NCBI GenBank assembly: GCA_019638615.1
Contig: JAHBTL010000001.1
Coordinates: 372,001 to 436,000 of the forward strand
Direction of reading: 5' to 3'
Origin: Chitinophagaceae bacterium
GTDB lineage: Bacteria > Bacteroidota > Bacteroidia > Chitinophagales > Chitinophagaceae
Length of the DNA stretch: 64,000 nt
In this document: one piece after another, positions 52,862-61,976 of the stretch
Layout of the letters: every line of letters starts with the position of its first letter
How positions within the stretch are numbered: position 1 is the first letter of the stretch
Translations under genes and position numbers: made by a program
Notes under the pieces: generated by a model
The model's input: the letters and a program-made list of their open reading frames with translations, nothing else
Database searches by the model: none
What the model was told of the DNA's origin: nothing

Positions 52862-53098
52862 TTACTTTGCATGCTCTTCAAGGTAAGCAATAGACTGTCC
52901 TACAGTAGTAATAGTTTCAGCTTGCTCATCAGGAATAGAGATATTGAATTCTTTTTCGAATTCCATGATCAGTTCTACTGTGTCTAATGAATCAGCTCCC
53001 AGATCATTGGTGAACGATGCTTCGGGAGTTACCTCAGCTTCATCAACACCTAGTTTGTCAACAATAATCTTCTTAACTCTTGTTGCAATGTCAGACAT
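52862..53098 (-). CDS. acpP: acyl carrier protein
   Basis: A 78-residue acidic helical protein with the phosphopantetheine attachment motif [10 protein letters not shown] (Ser37). It carries the growing chain in fatty-acid synthesis. First gene of acpP-fabF-rnc, with its own promoter just upstream. Confidence 0.97.
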   Translation of the reverse strand: MSDIATRVKKIIVDKLGVDEAEVTPEASFTNDLGADSLDTVELIMEFEKEFNISIPDEQAETITTVGQSIAYLEEHAK

Positions 53099-53127
53099 GG
53101 TTGTAAAATTTGGTTAATACTTGGGTG

Positions 53128-53156
53128 CAAAAATATAGTTTTTGGGATAAAAACAA
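53128..53156 (-). promoter_or_regulatory. Bacteroidota-type promoter for acpP-fabF-rnc
   Basis: On the minus strand, TTG (53156-53154), an 18-bp spacer, then TATTTTTG (53135-53128), matching TTG-N(17-23)-TAnnTTTG. The acpP start is 29 bp downstream of the -7 element. Confidence 0.65.
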
Positions 53157-53303
53157 TATCTATTTGAATTTGTGCAAAAAAGAGGCTTTCTGCCCTCTTT
53201 TTAAAACAGCCGGACTTCCAGGTATATAAATCGAAATCTCCCTCTGTATTATAGTGCATTTTTTGTATTTTTAAACCATTCTCCCGGTTAAACCTAGCAC
53301 AGC

Positions 53304-53735
53304 ATGCCATTAAAGATCATCGACCACGGCACCCCCGAATACCAGCAAATGATCCGTTTGCGGGATGAAATCCTGCGCAAGCCCCTGGGTTTATATTTTG
53401 ACCCCGAAGAATTAAACAGAGAAAAAGACGATGTATTAATAGGAGCATTTGAAGAAGACAAATTAATCGGGTGCTGCCTGCTTACCCGGTTTGACAGCAC
53501 GACCTGCCGGTTGCGGCAAATGGCAGTAAGCAGCAATTTACAACAAAAAGGAGTGGGTGCCACCCTCATGAACTTTGCTGAAAATGTTGCCCGGGAAAGG
53601 GGCTATGAAACACTGGTCATGCATGCACGAAAATCGGTTGTCGGATTTTACGAAAGATTCGGGTATATCATTTCCGGCGATGAATTTTATGAAGTGACCA
53701 TCCCTCATTATGTAATGAAAAAAAGGCTGCGGTAA
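53304..53735 (+). CDS. GNAT-family N-acetyltransferase
   Basis: A 143-residue single-domain acetyltransferase. The acetyl-CoA-binding motif A is 'LRQMAVSSNLQQKGVGATLMNFAENVARERGY' (Q-x-x-G-V-G), followed by 'ARKSVVGFYERFGY' (motif B). An 'IRLRDEILRKPLG' opening like that of the ElaA/YitI group is seen as 'MIRLRDEILRKPLGLYFD'. The acceptor is unknown. Monocistronic, with a shared terminator after it. Confidence 0.9.
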   Translation: MPLKIIDHGTPEYQQMIRLRDEILRKPLGLYFDPEELNREKDDVLIGAFEEDKLIGCCLLTRFDSTTCRLRQMAVSSNLQQKGVGATLMNFAENVARERGYETLVMHARKSVVGFYERFGYIISGDEFYEVTIPHYVMKKRLR

Positions 53736-53767
53736 ACGTGGGCAACCTGGTAATTGCGGACAGTAAA

Positions 53768-53791
53768 AAAGCGCAACGATCATTGCGCTTT
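53768..53791. terminator. bidirectional rho-independent terminator
   Basis: AAAGCGCAA-CGATCA-TTGCGCTTT, with an A-run on the left and a short T-run on the right. It lies between the converging GNAT gene and the histone-like gene. Confidence 0.7.
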
Positions 53792-53824
53792 AGTTGAATA
53801 TATAATTGACCAAGCATTCTCTAC

Positions 53825-54277
53825 TTAACTAAACAGTCCCCCTCCATTTTCTTCGGACTCAGGAGCAGGCCCCGGATCCACCGGCTCAGACGTTACAACG
53901 ATCAGTTCTACAACAGACTCCTCGGCTACAGGAAGTATTTCAACAGGCGTTGCAGCAGGGGTCTTCTTCGGGGGAGCGGCTTTTTTTACGGCTTTCTTAA
54001 CTACCTTTTTAGGAGCCGCCTTCTTTTTAGGAGCAGCTTTTTTAGCAGCTTTTTTTACCGCTTTCTTTACAGCTTTCTTGGCTGCCTTTTTGGGCGCTGC
54101 CTTCTTTTTGGGAGCGGCTTTTTTAGCAGCTTTTTTCACCGCTTTTTTAGCTGCTTTTTTAGGTGGTGCCTTCTTTTTAGGAGCGGCTTTTTTAGCAGCT
54201 TTTTTCACCACTTTCTTAACTGCTTTTTTGGGCGCTGCCTTTTTTTTAGGCGCACTCTTTTTCTTTGCTTTAGCCAT
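53825..54277 (-). CDS. histone H1-like Lys/Ala/Pro-rich protein with acidic tail
   Basis: A 150-residue protein. Residues 1-105 are almost only Lys, Ala, Pro and Val in repeats of the form AAPKKKAAPKKAAKKAVKK, like the C-terminal tail of eukaryotic H1 and the bacterial HC2/AlgP type. Residues 106-150 are uncharged to acidic (VEILPVAEESVVELIVV ... PESEENGGGLFS). The basic part should bind DNA or RNA without sequence preference and act as a nucleoid-associated protein. The coding DNA is itself an imperfect tandem repeat of about 80-90 bp, so its length may vary between strains (inference). Confidence 0.8.
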   Translation of the reverse strand: MAKAKKKSAPKKKAAPKKAVKKVVKKAAKKAAPKKKAPPKKAAKKAVKKAAKKAAPKKKAAPKKAAKKAVKKAVKKAAKKAAPKKKAAPKKVVKKAVKKAAPPKKTPAATPVEILPVAEESVVELIVVTSEPVDPGPAPESEENGGGLFS

Positions 54278-54393
54278 GATTGTTGGAATTTATTGTGTTT
54301 GTAGAAGAGATTAATTGATGCAGAAAATTAGGTAATAATATTTATATAATAAAAAACCCCATCATTTTTTTATTATTCTGTATGTATATCACT

Positions 54394-54420
54394 AAAAACC
54401 CCCGCTTTTAGCGGGGGCTT
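54394..54420 (-). terminator. rho-independent terminator of the peroxiredoxin gene
   Basis: CCCCCGC (54399-54405), loop TTTTA, GCGGGGG (54411-54417). On the minus strand the stem is followed by TTTTTAG. It lies 27 bp beyond the peroxiredoxin stop codon. Confidence 0.85.
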
Positions 54421-54444
54421 TCAAACTATTCAAAGTCAGTGCTA

Positions 54445-55080
54445 TTACAAATTAGGCTGCGGAGTATAACGGAGGTAAGGTTTTACCACATTTACGCCTT
54501 TAGGGAATTTCTTAACAGCATCTTCGGTAGATACGGCAGGAACCACAATTACATCTTCTGTCGGCTGCCAGTCTGCAGGGGTAGCCACGCTGTAATTAGC
54601 AGTCAGCTGTAAAGAATCAATTACGCGCAACACCTCGTTAAAATTCCTTCCGGTAGACGCGGGATAAGTAATGGTCAATTTTACCTTTTTATCAGGACCT
54701 ATTACAAACAGCGAACGAACCGTAAAGTTTTCCGATGCATTGGGATGGATCATGCCATAAGCAGTCGCCACTTTCCTTTCAGGATCGGCTATGATAGGAA
54801 AACGGACATCAGCATTCTGTGTTTCATTGATATCCTTGATCCAGCCGGTATGCCTGTCGAGCGTGTCAACGCTTACTGCCAGCACTTTTACATTCCGCTT
54901 CGCAAATTCATCCTGTAAAAGAGCGGTTTTACCCAGCTCGGTGGTACATACAGGCGTATAGTCAGCAGGGTGGGAGAATAAAACACCCCAGCCATCTCCA
55001 AGATATTCGTAAAAATCAATTTTGCCCGCGCTTGTTTCAGCGGTAAAGTTTGGTGCTATATCACCTAAACGCAAACTCAT
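54445..55080 (-). CDS. 1-Cys peroxiredoxin (Prx6 type)
   Basis: A 211-residue peroxidase that reduces H2O2 and organic peroxides. Peroxidatic Cys45 is in HPADYTPVCTTELG. The C-terminal extension 'DWQPTEDVIVVPAVSTEDAVKKFPKG' is characteristic of the Prx6/1-Cys class. There is no second conserved Cys. Single gene with its own terminator. Confidence 0.94.
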   Translation of the reverse strand: MSLRLGDIAPNFTAETSAGKIDFYEYLGDGWGVLFSHPADYTPVCTTELGKTALLQDEFAKRNVKVLAVSVDTLDRHTGWIKDINETQNADVRFPIIADPERKVATAYGMIHPNASENFTVRSLFVIGPDKKVKLTITYPASTGRNFNEVLRVIDSLQLTANYSVATPADWQPTEDVIVVPAVSTEDAVKKFPKGVNVVKPYLRYTPQPNL

Positions 55081-55162
55081 AAAACTTCTATTTAAAGGTT
55101 AAAAATGGATTGCGAATATATTCATTTCCTACCATTTCGGTGGACTATTCTTCTAAAAAAAA

Positions 55163-56308
55163 TTAAAATGTTCTCCCACGGCCGATAGCCGACCTGCCAA
55201 ACCGGTCTTTTACGCCGTCAATGGCTTTGTATAAACCGGTTTTTTTCTCATTGTTTTCGAACAGGTTGGTTTGAAGGGCTTCATTTGTCAACTCACTGAG
55301 CCTCACGCCCAAAAGCCTTACATGGTCGCCTTTTTTGTACAATTTATGAAAGAGATCTTTTGCAACAGGCATTAATTCATCGTCGTAAAAAGTATATGAT
55401 ATGGAAAGCTGGCGCGACGTAGTCTGAAAATCGGCATACCTGATTTTAACAGCCACACAGCCGGCCATCTTATTGTCCTGCCGCAGTTCATACCCTACTT
55501 TTTCTGTCATCCGCACCAGCTCTTTCAACAAAAAATCAGGGTCATTGCTGTTGGCTTCGAACGTGTTTTCGGTTGAAATGGATTTCGCTTCGTGGTAGGA
55601 CGATACCTCCCCGTTATGCCTGCCATGCGCTTTATGCCACAGTTCTATCCCGTAATTACCCAGCAAAAACTCCATTTCTTCCTGTTTCCTTGCCGCAATA
55701 TCACCAATGGTTACTATACCAACGGCTAAAAGCTGCTGATGGGTTTGCCTGCCAATGCCGGGAATCGTATTGACGGGAAGAGGAGCCAGGTATTCTTTTT
55801 CCATACCGGCAGCCACCTGCACGTAGCCGTTGGGCTTGGCTTCGTTCGTGGCTATTTTAGCTATCATTTTATTGGAGGCCAGCGCAAAAGAAATAGGCAA
55901 TCCTGTTTTATCAATAATTTCCTGCCTAAGGTCTTTTGTCCATTGCCAGGGATTGAAGTATTTATCCATCCCTGTCAGGTCAAGATAAAACTCATCAATA
56001 GAAGCTTTTTCGAATAAAGGAGCTTTGGCAGCAATAATTTCGGTAACCCATCTTGAATATTTGCTGTATTCGCCCCTTGTACCTTTTACAACCGTTGCAT
56101 GCGGGCATAGTCGCATGGCAGTAGCCATTGGCATAGCCGAATGAATACCAAATTTCCGGGCTTCGTAACTGCAGGCGGCTACTACTCCCCTTTCTTTACT
56201 GCCACCTACAATTAAAGGTTTTCCTTTTAAAGAAGGATCGTTGATGCACTCCACCGAAACAAAAAAAGCATCCAGGTCAAAATGTGCTATGATGCGCGTT
56301 TGAGCCAT
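55163..56308 (-). CDS. dinB: DNA polymerase IV (Y family)
   Basis: A 381-residue translesion polymerase. Catalytic acids are in AHFDLDAFFVSVE (residues 9-21) and ASIDEFYLDLTG. 'VVAACSYEARKFGIHSAMPM' is the fingers motif, and 'GIGRQTHQQLLAVGI' the helix-hairpin-helix of the thumb. The little-finger domain ends with 'VRLLGVRLSEL'. The C-terminus 'RSAIGRGRTF' lacks an obvious beta-clamp-binding tail; one may lie inside as 'LQTNLFEN'. It follows rsmE by 18 bp, so the two are probably co-transcribed. Confidence 0.95.
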   Translation of the reverse strand: MAQTRIIAHFDLDAFFVSVECINDPSLKGKPLIVGGSKERGVVAACSYEARKFGIHSAMPMATAMRLCPHATVVKGTRGEYSKYSRWVTEIIAAKAPLFEKASIDEFYLDLTGMDKYFNPWQWTKDLRQEIIDKTGLPISFALASNKMIAKIATNEAKPNGYVQVAAGMEKEYLAPLPVNTIPGIGRQTHQQLLAVGIVTIGDIAARKQEEMEFLLGNYGIELWHKAHGRHNGEVSSYHEAKSISTENTFEANSNDPDFLLKELVRMTEKVGYELRQDNKMAGCVAVKIRYADFQTTSRQLSISYTFYDDELMPVAKDLFHKLYKKGDHVRLLGVRLSELTNEALQTNLFENNEKKTGLYKAIDGVKDRFGRSAIGRGRTF

Positions 56309-56326
56309 TTACAGGTGACATGCAAT

Positions 56327-57031
56327 TTACTGAATAGCCAGCAAAACTGCCGCAGCCAGGGCAGCCGTTTCCGTTCTGAGCCGGGTGTTGCCCAAACTTA
56401 CCGCCCTGAACCGATGCTCCAGGGCCAAGGCAGCTTCCTGAGGTGTAAAATCGCCTTCGGGGCCTATACATATTGTTTTACTTCCCGCACAGGCAACCAC
56501 TTTGGGTAAAGGTTCCTTTTCCGATTCCATACAATGAGCTATCCATTTTATATCCCCGGTTGAAACAGGTATCCATTCCTTAAAATTCACCGGGTCCGGC
56601 ATAGAAGGCAGCCAGCATTGCCGGCTCTGCAGCATGGCACTTACCAGGATATTTTGCATCCTGTCGCGGCGAAAATGGGTACGCTCTGTTCTTTCGCAAA
56701 CCAGCGGAACAATGACCGTAATGCCTGTTTCAGTAGCTTTTTCAAGGAACCATTCGAACCGGGATGTATTTTTAAGCAATGAAACCGCGATGGTAAGCTG
56801 CTGCTGTGGCGGGGGAACATTCGTCTCGCTTTGGATTTGCACCATACAATTCCTCCTGCCCATGCTGTGCACCGACCCAATGAATTTTTTCCCTTTTCCA
56901 TCTGTGAGATACATCTGGTCGTCTTTTTTCATACGCAGCACCTGCATCACGTGTTTAGACGCAGTTTCATCCAGCGTAACAATACCGCCGGGCGGAACTA
57001 TCTCTTCCGAATAAAAAAAAGGAAAAGGCAT
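56327..57031 (-). CDS. rsmE: 16S rRNA m3U1498 methyltransferase RsmE
   Basis: A 234-residue SPOUT methyltransferase that methylates U1498 of 16S rRNA. The N-terminal PUA-like part is 'ETASKHVMQVLRMKKDDQMYLTDGKGK'. The SPOUT part has 'KATETGITVIVPLVCERTE', 'MLQSRQCWLPSM' and the knot 'ICIGPEGDFTPQEAALAL' and 'SLGNTRLRTETAALAA', all diagnostic. First of a two-gene unit with dinB, and separated from dnaB by a word-array gap. Confidence 0.95.
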   Translation of the reverse strand: MPFPFFYSEEIVPPGGIVTLDETASKHVMQVLRMKKDDQMYLTDGKGKKFIGSVHSMGRRNCMVQIQSETNVPPPQQQLTIAVSLLKNTSRFEWFLEKATETGITVIVPLVCERTERTHFRRDRMQNILVSAMLQSRQCWLPSMPDPVNFKEWIPVSTGDIKWIAHCMESEKEPLPKVVACAGSKTICIGPEGDFTPQEAALALEHRFRAVSLGNTRLRTETAALAAAVLLAIQ

Positions 57032-57034
57032 TGT

Positions 57035-57155
57035 GATGTATTGTTTGTGGTTTATAGTTTATTGTTTCGGGTTACAGGTTGCAGGTTACAAGTTTTTTTT
57101 ATAAACAATAAACCTCAAACTATTAAACATCAAACCATAAACTCCAAACCCGAAA
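57035..57155. repeat. inverted array of GTTTATAGTTTATTG words
   Basis: GTGGTTTATAGTTTATTGTT, GGTTACAGGTTGCAGGTTAC and then the near-complement AAACAATAAACCTCAAACTA, with further AAACC words. The two arms could pair over about 25 nt, forming a large imperfect hairpin between dnaB and rsmE. It may act as a terminator-like or mRNA-stabilising structure (inference). Confidence 0.55.
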
Positions 57156-57156
57156 C

Positions 57157-58725
57157 CTAAAAAGGCGCTTCATCATCAAAGCCGCTGTCGTTCATTTTAC
57201 TGCCTTTTTGAATAAAAAGACGGGCATTATCATTGCCGCTGCCACTATCGCCGGGAACCGGTTTCCAGTTACCCTGGGGCAAACCCAGCCCTCCGAAGTC
57301 GTCGTTTTCCATTTCCACAAACTTCTGTATATGAAGCAAAGCTCTGAGCTTAATGGTTTCGAGCGAGCCATTTCTGTGCTTGGCTATACGAACATGGGTT
57401 TCTCCTTTATTGTTCTCCCCCATTTCGTTGGCGGTTATGTTATAGTATTCCGGGCGATACAGGAACATGACCATATCCGCATCCTGCTCTATGGCTCCCG
57501 ACTCGCGGAGGTCACTCAACTGTGGCATCTTGTCGCCTTCCTTTCTTTTTTCAACCTCGCGGCTCAACTGGCTCAGCGCAATAATGGGTATCCCCAGCTC
57601 TTTTGCCAGCCCTTTCAGATTTCTTGAAATGGTACTGATCTCCTGCTCACGGTTTGTGCTCTTTTTATCTCCGGTGCCGCTCATCAGCTGCAGGTAATCT
57701 ATAATGATCAAACCAAGATTGTGCTTGTTCTTTAAACGCCTGCACTTCGCCCTCAATTCAAAAATGTTCAGCGCGGGCGTATCGTCTATAAATATAGGCG
57801 CTTTTTGAAGCCGCTGGATACCATTCCGGTACAATTGCTCCATTTCATGGTCTTCCATCTTTCCCCGAGCAATTTTTTCAAGCCATATTTCGCTTTCCGC
57901 ACTTAATATACGCTGCGCCAATTGCGCAGAGCTCATTTCCAGGCTAAAAAATGCAATGGGAGTAGGCTTGGTTGAGCTTAATGCGGCATTGCGTACCAGG
58001 TTAAGCGCAAAAGCTGTTTTACCCACGGCAGGACGGGCGGCAAGAATGATCAGGTCGGTAGGTTGCCAGCCATAAGTTACTCTATCGAGCGAGGGAAAAC
58101 CGCTTGGCACTCCTGTAATGTCTTCCTGGCGATTGCGCATGTCTTCTATGCGCTGTATGGTTTTTACCAATACGGTATCAATGCTGTCGAAATTCTTGCG
58201 CAGGTGGTTATTGGTTATTTCAAAAAGCTTGCTCTCGGCTTCATCCAGTAAATCAAACACATCGGTAGAATCTTCATAAGCGTCACTTATTACTTCTCCA
58301 CTGATGCGTATCAAATCGCGCTGTATGAATTTTTGAAGAATAATACGCGAATGGGTATCTACGTTTGCCGACGATACTACTGCATTGGTAAGTTTTGTTA
58401 CAAAATAAGGACCACCCACTAATTCCAGCTCTTCCCTTGTTCTTAATTCTTCTACTACGGTAAGTAAATCTATAGGCATGCTTTTCTGGGCAAGACTTTG
58501 CATGGCCCTGAAAATCCGCTGGTGAGCATCTACATAAAAGCACTCAGGCTTCAGTATCTCAATTACTGTATCAAAAGCTGTTTTTTCCAGCATAATCGCT
58601 CCCAGTACAGCCTCTTCCAGGTCTCTCGCCTGCGGAGGAACCTTTCCGTACATCATAGTACTCAGGTCGAGGGAAGTTTTACGACGGGTTTTACGATCTT
58701 TATTAAGATTGGCAAGAGGATCCAT
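57157..58725 (-). CDS. dnaB: replicative DNA helicase DnaB
   Basis: A 522-residue hexameric helicase of the replication fork. The N-terminal DnaB domain begins 'VPPQARDLEEAVLGAIMLEKTAFDTVIEIL'. The RecA-like core has Walker A ARPAVGKTA, 'FFSLEMSSAQLAQRIL', Walker B 'LIIIDYLQLMSG' and the late 'SDLRESGAIEQDADMVMFLYRPEYY'. No intein. The long polar C-terminal tail ends 'DSGFDDEAPF'. Start ATG 58725; a TTG precedes it by one codon. Confidence 0.97.
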   Translation of the reverse strand: MDPLANLNKDRKTRRKTSLDLSTMMYGKVPPQARDLEEAVLGAIMLEKTAFDTVIEILKPECFYVDAHQRIFRAMQSLAQKSMPIDLLTVVEELRTREELELVGGPYFVTKLTNAVVSSANVDTHSRIILQKFIQRDLIRISGEVISDAYEDSTDVFDLLDEAESKLFEITNNHLRKNFDSIDTVLVKTIQRIEDMRNRQEDITGVPSGFPSLDRVTYGWQPTDLIILAARPAVGKTAFALNLVRNAALSSTKPTPIAFFSLEMSSAQLAQRILSAESEIWLEKIARGKMEDHEMEQLYRNGIQRLQKAPIFIDDTPALNIFELRAKCRRLKNKHNLGLIIIDYLQLMSGTGDKKSTNREQEISTISRNLKGLAKELGIPIIALSQLSREVEKRKEGDKMPQLSDLRESGAIEQDADMVMFLYRPEYYNITANEMGENNKGETHVRIAKHRNGSLETIKLRALLHIQKFVEMENDDFGGLGLPQGNWKPVPGDSGSGNDNARLFIQKGSKMNDSGFDDEAPF

Positions 58726-59228
58726 CAATATTTTTTATATAGGGTGACATTTGTTGTTTTTGTTTTCATCAGATAGCTGAAAAGCCGCGTCACATTTCAA
58801 AATTCACGTATATATGTTTTTTATTTATCCCATCACAGGTAATCAACCCTATTGTTCAGTAAATGTTAAACCATTGTTACCGGAATGTTACCAACTGTAT
58901 TGGGAGAGCGAATTTAACGGCATTGATTTTTGTTATCCAAATTGAAAAGGGATTTTTTTTTATTAAATAATGCGCACATGTTAATACACAGGTTACAGGC
59001 ACTTTTCCACCTGAATATTTTACTTGTACACAATTTACCAAAAAATTGCGCTTCTTAAAAGAGGTAATTCACACTTCATGTGCAAAACAATTCATCCGGT
59101 ATTTTTTGGCTGAATAAGAAAGATAACAGTATGGGCTTTACATGAAATTGAGCGCTCATGTCAATTTAATTATCTTTGCCCCGCCCTGTTTTTAAGGGTT
59201 TGTATACTATTAAAAGGATCAAATTAAT
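58726..59228. promoter_or_regulatory. divergent dnaB-pheT control region
   Basis: A 503-bp AT-rich gap. A promoter for pheT is placed near its right end (separate entry). No clear promoter for dnaB, no tRNA and no reading frame with support were seen. No tRNA-Phe T-box or leader peptide was recognised. Confidence 0.45.
59148..59178 (+). promoter_or_regulatory. Bacteroidota-type promoter for pheT
   Basis: TTG (59148-59150), a 20-bp spacer, then TATCTTTG (59171-59178), matching the TTG-N(17-23)-TAnnTTTG consensus. The pheT start is 50 bp downstream. Confidence 0.7.
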
Positions 59229-61658
59229 ATGACGATCAGCTATAACTGGCTTTGCGAATACTTAACGATAAGCATTACCCCCGAAAAACTGTCAGCAGTT
59301 TTGACCTCTCTGGGGCTGGAAGTAGAAAATTTTGAAAAAAAAGAGCAGGTGAAAGGCGGCTTAGAGGGGTTGGTAACGGGCGAAGTGATAGAATGCGGCA
59401 AACACCCCAACGCCGATAAGTTAAGTCTTACCAGGGTAAATACCGGGTCTGGTGAGGCTTTAACCATTGTTTGCGGCGCGCCCAATGTTGCCGTGGGACA
59501 AAAGGTAATTGTTGCTCCTGTAGGTACTACCATTTACCCGTTGAAGGGGGAACCTGTTACTATGAAAGTAGCCAGGATACGCGGGCAGGAAAGCTATGGA
59601 ATGATTTGCGCAGAAGACGAAATCGGACTGGGTGAGCGCCATGACGGTATTGTTGTATTGCCTGCAGATACGCCGGTAGGGTTGCCGGCTGCCTCGTACT
59701 ACCAGCTTAAAGAGGACTGGATATACGAAATAGGGCTGACCCCCAACCGGATGGATGCAATGAGCCACCTGGGTGTTGCCAAAGACGTTGCGGCCTACCT
59801 GGCGATACACGACAACCGGGAAAACATCATGAAGTATCCCTATACGAATGATTTTAACAAAGACAGGCAGGGCACGGAAATTGAAGTAAAGATTGAAAAT
59901 ACACAAGCCTGCCAACGCTATTGCGGTGTGGTTATTGATGATATAGTGGTAAAGGAAAGCCCGGCATGGTTAAAAAACAGGCTTAAATCGATCGGTTTGC
60001 GCGCCATTAACAACATAGTAGACATTACCAACTTCATTCTTCACGAAACCGGGCAACCATTGCACGCTTTTGATGCAGACAAAATAAAAGGAAACGCCGT
60101 TATCGTAAAGAACCTCCCCGCCGGCACTCCCTTTATTACACTTGATGAAAAAGAAAGGAAAGTTGGAGCGGATGATATTATGATATGCAACGGAGCAGGA
60201 GAACCCATGTGCTTTGGGGGAGTATTCGGCGGACTGGAAAGCGGGGTAACAGCCGCCACCAAACGAATATTCCTGGAAAGCGCGTGGTTCAATCCCGTTA
60301 CAATAAGAAAAACTTCCTTTGGGCATAACCTGCGTACCGATGCCGCTACCCGTTTTGAAAAAGGGGTTGATATCAGCAATACGGCGAATGTTTTAAAAAG
60401 GGCCGCCCTGTTAATCAAAGAAATAGCCGGCGGCACAATCAGCTCGGATCTCATAGATGTTTATCCTGATCCAAAGCCAAAAAAACAGGTAACCCTTACC
60501 TACAAATACCTGCGGAGGCTTAGTGGCAAGGAATATGCGCCTGCTGCCGTGAAAAAAGTTTTAACAAGCCTGGGATTTGACATCATCCGGGAAAACAAAG
60601 AAGAGATTACGGTAGCTGCACCTTTCAGCAAACCCGATATAGAATTACCAGCCGATATCGTAGAAGAAATAATGCGGGTTGATGGTTATGACAATGTAGC
60701 GATCCCTCAGCGTATTACCGTTAGTCCTTCGGTTGAAGCCTTCGGCTTTCAAACAGCCCTTAAAGAAAAAACAGGTAATTATCTCGCTGGAAACGGGTTC
60801 AACGAAATATTTACCAACTCCATTACCAACAGCGCCTATTTTGATGATGAGATACTACAAACATCTGTAAAGATGATCAACAGCCTGAGCGCTGACTTGA
60901 ACATCATGCGCCCCTCCATGCTGGAAACAGGGCTGGAATGTATTGTGCACAACCTCAACAGGAAGAACAACCACCTGCGCCTCTTTGAATTTGGTAAGAC
61001 CTACAAAAGCATGGGTGCAGGCAGGTATGAAGAAAAGGAAAAGCTATGCCTGTATATAACCGGCATGATCCGGGAAGCATCGTGGAAGGAAAAAGAAAGC
61101 AAAAGCGATTTTTTTTATGCGAAGGGAGTAACGGAAAGCATTTTACAAATCTCGGGGCTGGATTCGTGGCAATTTGAAACCACCGACAGCCGTGAATTAG
61201 AATACGGATTGAACGTTTCGGTCGGTAAAACCGCCATAGCAACGCTTGGGCTTGTTAAAAATGCGATTACCAAACGCTTTGATATTAAACAACAGGTTTG
61301 GTACATTATTTTCGACTGGGAAAAGCTGCATACACTTGCTGCCGCACAAAAGCAGGGCTATACAGAAATACCGAGATTCCCGGCGGTACAGCGGGACCTT
61401 GCCATTGTGCTGGGCAAACAGGTAGCTTTTGAAACGGTTGAGCAAACCGTAAGAAAGGCAGCTATACAACGATTAGAGTCAGTGAAACTCTTTGATGTTT
61501 TTGAAAGCGATAAGCTGGGAGCCGGTAAGAAATCGCTGGCGGTGAGCTTTACTTTCCTGGACAGGGAAAAGACACTTACAGATACCGAAATAGACGCCAT
61601 GATGCAGCATATAATAACACGGTTTGAAAAAGAGTTATCTGCAGAAATAAGAAAATAA
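59229..61658 (+). CDS. pheT: phenylalanine--tRNA ligase beta subunit
   Basis: An 809-residue subunit of the alpha2-beta2 enzyme. Domains in order: N-terminal 'ISYNWLCEYLTISITPEKLSAVLTSLGLEVE', EMAP/tRNA-binding OB fold (about 40-150; 'HPNADKLSLTRV', 'VCGAPNV'), B3/B4 editing domain ('NNIVDITNFILHETGQPLHAFDADKI'), B5 domain ('DIVEEIMRVDGYDNV'), catalytic-like core and C-terminal FDX-ACB anticodon-binding domain ('FPAVQRDLAIVLG ... FTFLDREKTLTDTEIDAMM'). Full length. pheS is not adjacent. The ZapB-like gene follows after 27 bp. Confidence 0.97.
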   Translation: MTISYNWLCEYLTISITPEKLSAVLTSLGLEVENFEKKEQVKGGLEGLVTGEVIECGKHPNADKLSLTRVNTGSGEALTIVCGAPNVAVGQKVIVAPVGTTIYPLKGEPVTMKVARIRGQESYGMICAEDEIGLGERHDGIVVLPADTPVGLPAASYYQLKEDWIYEIGLTPNRMDAMSHLGVAKDVAAYLAIHDNRENIMKYPYTNDFNKDRQGTEIEVKIENTQACQRYCGVVIDDIVVKESPAWLKNRLKSIGLRAINNIVDITNFILHETGQPLHAFDADKIKGNAVIVKNLPAGTPFITLDEKERKVGADDIMICNGAGEPMCFGGVFGGLESGVTAATKRIFLESAWFNPVTIRKTSFGHNLRTDAATRFEKGVDISNTANVLKRAALLIKEIAGGTISSDLIDVYPDPKPKKQVTLTYKYLRRLSGKEYAPAAVKKVLTSLGFDIIRENKEEITVAAPFSKPDIELPADIVEEIMRVDGYDNVAIPQRITVSPSVEAFGFQTALKEKTGNYLAGNGFNEIFTNSITNSAYFDDEILQTSVKMINSLSADLNIMRPSMLETGLECIVHNLNRKNNHLRLFEFGKTYKSMGAGRYEEKEKLCLYITGMIREASWKEKESKSDFFYAKGVTESILQISGLDSWQFETTDSRELEYGLNVSVGKTAIATLGLVKNAITKRFDIKQQVWYIIFDWEKLHTLAAAQKQGYTEIPRFPAVQRDLAIVLGKQVAFETVEQTVRKAAIQRLESVKLFDVFESDKLGAGKKSLAVSFTFLDREKTLTDTEIDAMMQHIITRFEKELSAEIRK

Positions 61659-61685
61659 TAAATACATTACAGCCATACCATACCA

Positions 61686-61976
61686 ATGGCCTATTTTGAT
61701 GAACATATCAGCCGGGTTAACGACAAATTACAATTGTTGCTGAAACAGTTTCAGGCATTGCAAAAAGAAAATGAGAAGCTGAAGCTGGAGCTGAATCAGA
61801 AAAATGAACTGGAAAAACAAATGCTTCAAAAAACCGAGCTATTGCAGCAGCAGGTTGAAATAGCCAGAGCTTCTGTTGGAGAGTCGGGGAAGGAGGTAAA
61901 ATCGGAACTGGAGAAAAGGATCAACATGTATGTACGGGAGATCGACCGTTGTATTGCACTGCTTGCCAATCAATAA
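61686..61976 (+). CDS. ZapB-like coiled-coil protein
   Basis: A 96-residue protein that is nearly all coiled coil (about 8-85; 'LLKQFQALQKENEKLKLELNQKNELEKQMLQKTELLQQQ'), with a short tail 'MYVREIDRCIALLANQ'. Its place between pheT and zapA suggests a division-ring accessory factor of ZapB type, but coiled coils are weak evidence of homology. The stop codon directly abuts the stop of the converging gene at 61977. Confidence 0.7.
   Translation: MAYFDEHISRVNDKLQLLLKQFQALQKENEKLKLELNQKNELEKQMLQKTELLQQQVEIARASVGESGKEVKSELEKRINMYVREIDRCIALLANQ

Noticed and set aside
59041-59228. Leader peptide or T-box controlling pheT
   Set aside because: No run of Phe codons and no T-box-like motif is visible; only a standard promoter.
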